Of a stretch of DNA of 6,129 nucleotides, positions 5,651-6,129 are shown piece after piece. Source of the DNA: an uncultured Prevotella sp. (GTDB lineage: Bacteria; Bacteroidota; Bacteroidia; Bacteroidales; Bacteroidaceae). The notes beneath the pieces were generated by a model that saw nothing but the letters and a program-made list of their open reading frames with translations, ran no database searches and was not told the DNA's origin. The stretch spans positions 1 through 6,129 of the forward strand of contig ONQK01000061.1 of the NCBI GenBank assembly GCA_900319895.1, read 5' to 3'. The stretch's first letter is position 1; each line of letters opens with the position of its first letter. Made by a program: the position numbers and the translations under genes.

Positions 5651-6129
5651 ATGAAACGCATCCTCACCTTGCTCTATCGCATCTATCAGCTACTCATAGC
5701 ATGTCCCCTACTGGTCGTCAGCACCATCATCACCGCCCTGGTGACGGTGACAGGCTGCTCCGTGGGCAACGGCAACTTCTGGGGGTATCATCCCGGGAAA
5801 TGGTGGGGGCGCGTGGTGCTGGCCATTTTCTTGCTGCCCGTCCAAGTCAGCGGCCGCGAAAAATTGCAAAAAGGACAAAGCTATGTCTTTGTGGCCAACC
5901 ACCAAGGCGCTTTCGACATCTTCCTTGTCTACGGCTACCTAGGCAGGAATTTCAAATGGATGATGAAGCGTGCGTTGCGCAAGATGCCTTTCGTCGGCAT
6001 CGCCTGCGAATATGCCCACCACATCTTCGTTGACAAAAGCAGTCCTTCCCGCATCAAGCAGACCTATGACAAGGCTCGGGAAATACTAAAAGACGAGATG
6101 TCGCTGATGGTTTTTCCAGAAGGTGCGCG
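5651..6129 (+). CDS. plsC: 1-acyl-sn-glycerol-3-phosphate acyltransferase, 5' part
   Basis: The enzyme adds the second acyl chain to lysophosphatidic acid to make phosphatidic acid, at the inner membrane. The 159 complete codons in the window show an N-terminal hydrophobic stretch (about residues 12-35, YQLLIACPLLVVSTIITALV), a second short one (55-66), the acyltransferase HX4D motif as NHQGAFD (83-89, His84 and Asp89), a motif II-like region FKWMMKRALRKMPFVG (101-116), the IFVDKSS segment (125-131) and FPEG (155-158), where the window ends. The gene runs off the right edge, so the last third is missing. Glycine replaces the usual serine after the catalytic His-Gln, as NHQG instead of NHQS, which is a mild variation I would not take as loss of activity. 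It sits 24 bases behind the phosphoesterase gene and is probably in the same operon. Confidence 0.93.
   Translation, partial: MKRILTLLYRIYQLLIACPLLVVSTIITALVTVTGCSVGNGNFWGYHPGKWWGRVVLAIFLLPVQVSGREKLQKGQSYVFVANHQGAFDIFLVYGYLGRNFKWMMKRALRKMPFVGIACEYAHHIFVDKSSPSRIKQTYDKAREILKDEMSLMVFPEGA

Noticed and set aside
5377..6033. Open frame of 218 codons on the + strand
   Set aside because: It crosses from the phosphoesterase end into plsC in another frame, is rich in Arg, His and Pro as out-of-frame translations of G/C-rich genes often are, and shows no motif. Both overlapped genes have clear family signatures.
1..6129. Mobile elements, CRISPR arrays, tRNA or rRNA genes
   Set aside because: No transposase or integrase motifs, no regularly spaced repeats and no tRNA-like or rRNA-like stretch were seen; nearly the whole window is covered by recognisable chromosomal genes.

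Overview
The window looks like an ordinary piece of chromosome from a member of the Bacteroidales, most like Prevotella and its relatives. Three things point there. The lysyl-tRNA synthetase end carries the long C-terminal tail known from Bacteroides and Prevotella LysS and is followed directly by gpsA. Two intergenic regions carry the Bacteroidetes -7 promoter consensus TAnnTTTG. There is a DUF4369 lipoprotein, a family typical of this phylum. Strong Shine-Dalgarno sequences are not evident before the genes, as expected for the phylum. The genus is an inference and not proven. All genes are on the + strand, and I see no mobile element, CRISPR array, tRNA or rRNA.

Layout. 1-298: 3' end of lysS. 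318-1313: gpsA, complete, 19 bases downstream. 1314-1441: intergenic, with a -7 promoter element at its 3' end. 1442-1780: small FtsB/DivIC-family septum protein, overlapping by 17 bases a four-helix membrane protein of unknown function (1764-2207). 2208-2316: intergenic, with a second -7 element inside an imperfect tandem duplication. 2317-3033: DUF4369 lipoprotein that lacks the thioredoxin domain seen in many relatives. 3106-4428: dihydroorotase. 4469-5626: membrane-anchored calcineurin-like phosphoesterase. 5651 to the end: 1-acylglycerol-3-phosphate acyltransferase (PlsC), cut off by the window edge inside its FPEG motif.

How the genes may work together. lysS-gpsA reads as the end of one transcription unit. 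The septum protein and four-helix protein form a tightly coupled pair under their own promoter. The lipoprotein, dihydroorotase, phosphoesterase and acyltransferase follow with gaps of 72, 40 and 24 bases and no further recognisable promoter, so they may share the promoter before 2317. Envelope and lipid themes recur: GpsA makes sn-glycerol-3-phosphate, PlsC makes phosphatidic acid from its monoacylated form, the phosphoesterase is membrane-bound, and the septum protein acts in division. Dihydroorotase (pyrimidine synthesis) is the metabolic outlier. I did not find a convincing new biological system. The most interesting points are the LysS C-terminal extension, the coupled membrane protein next to the septum gene, the stand-alone DUF4369 lipoprotein and the repeat at its promoter.
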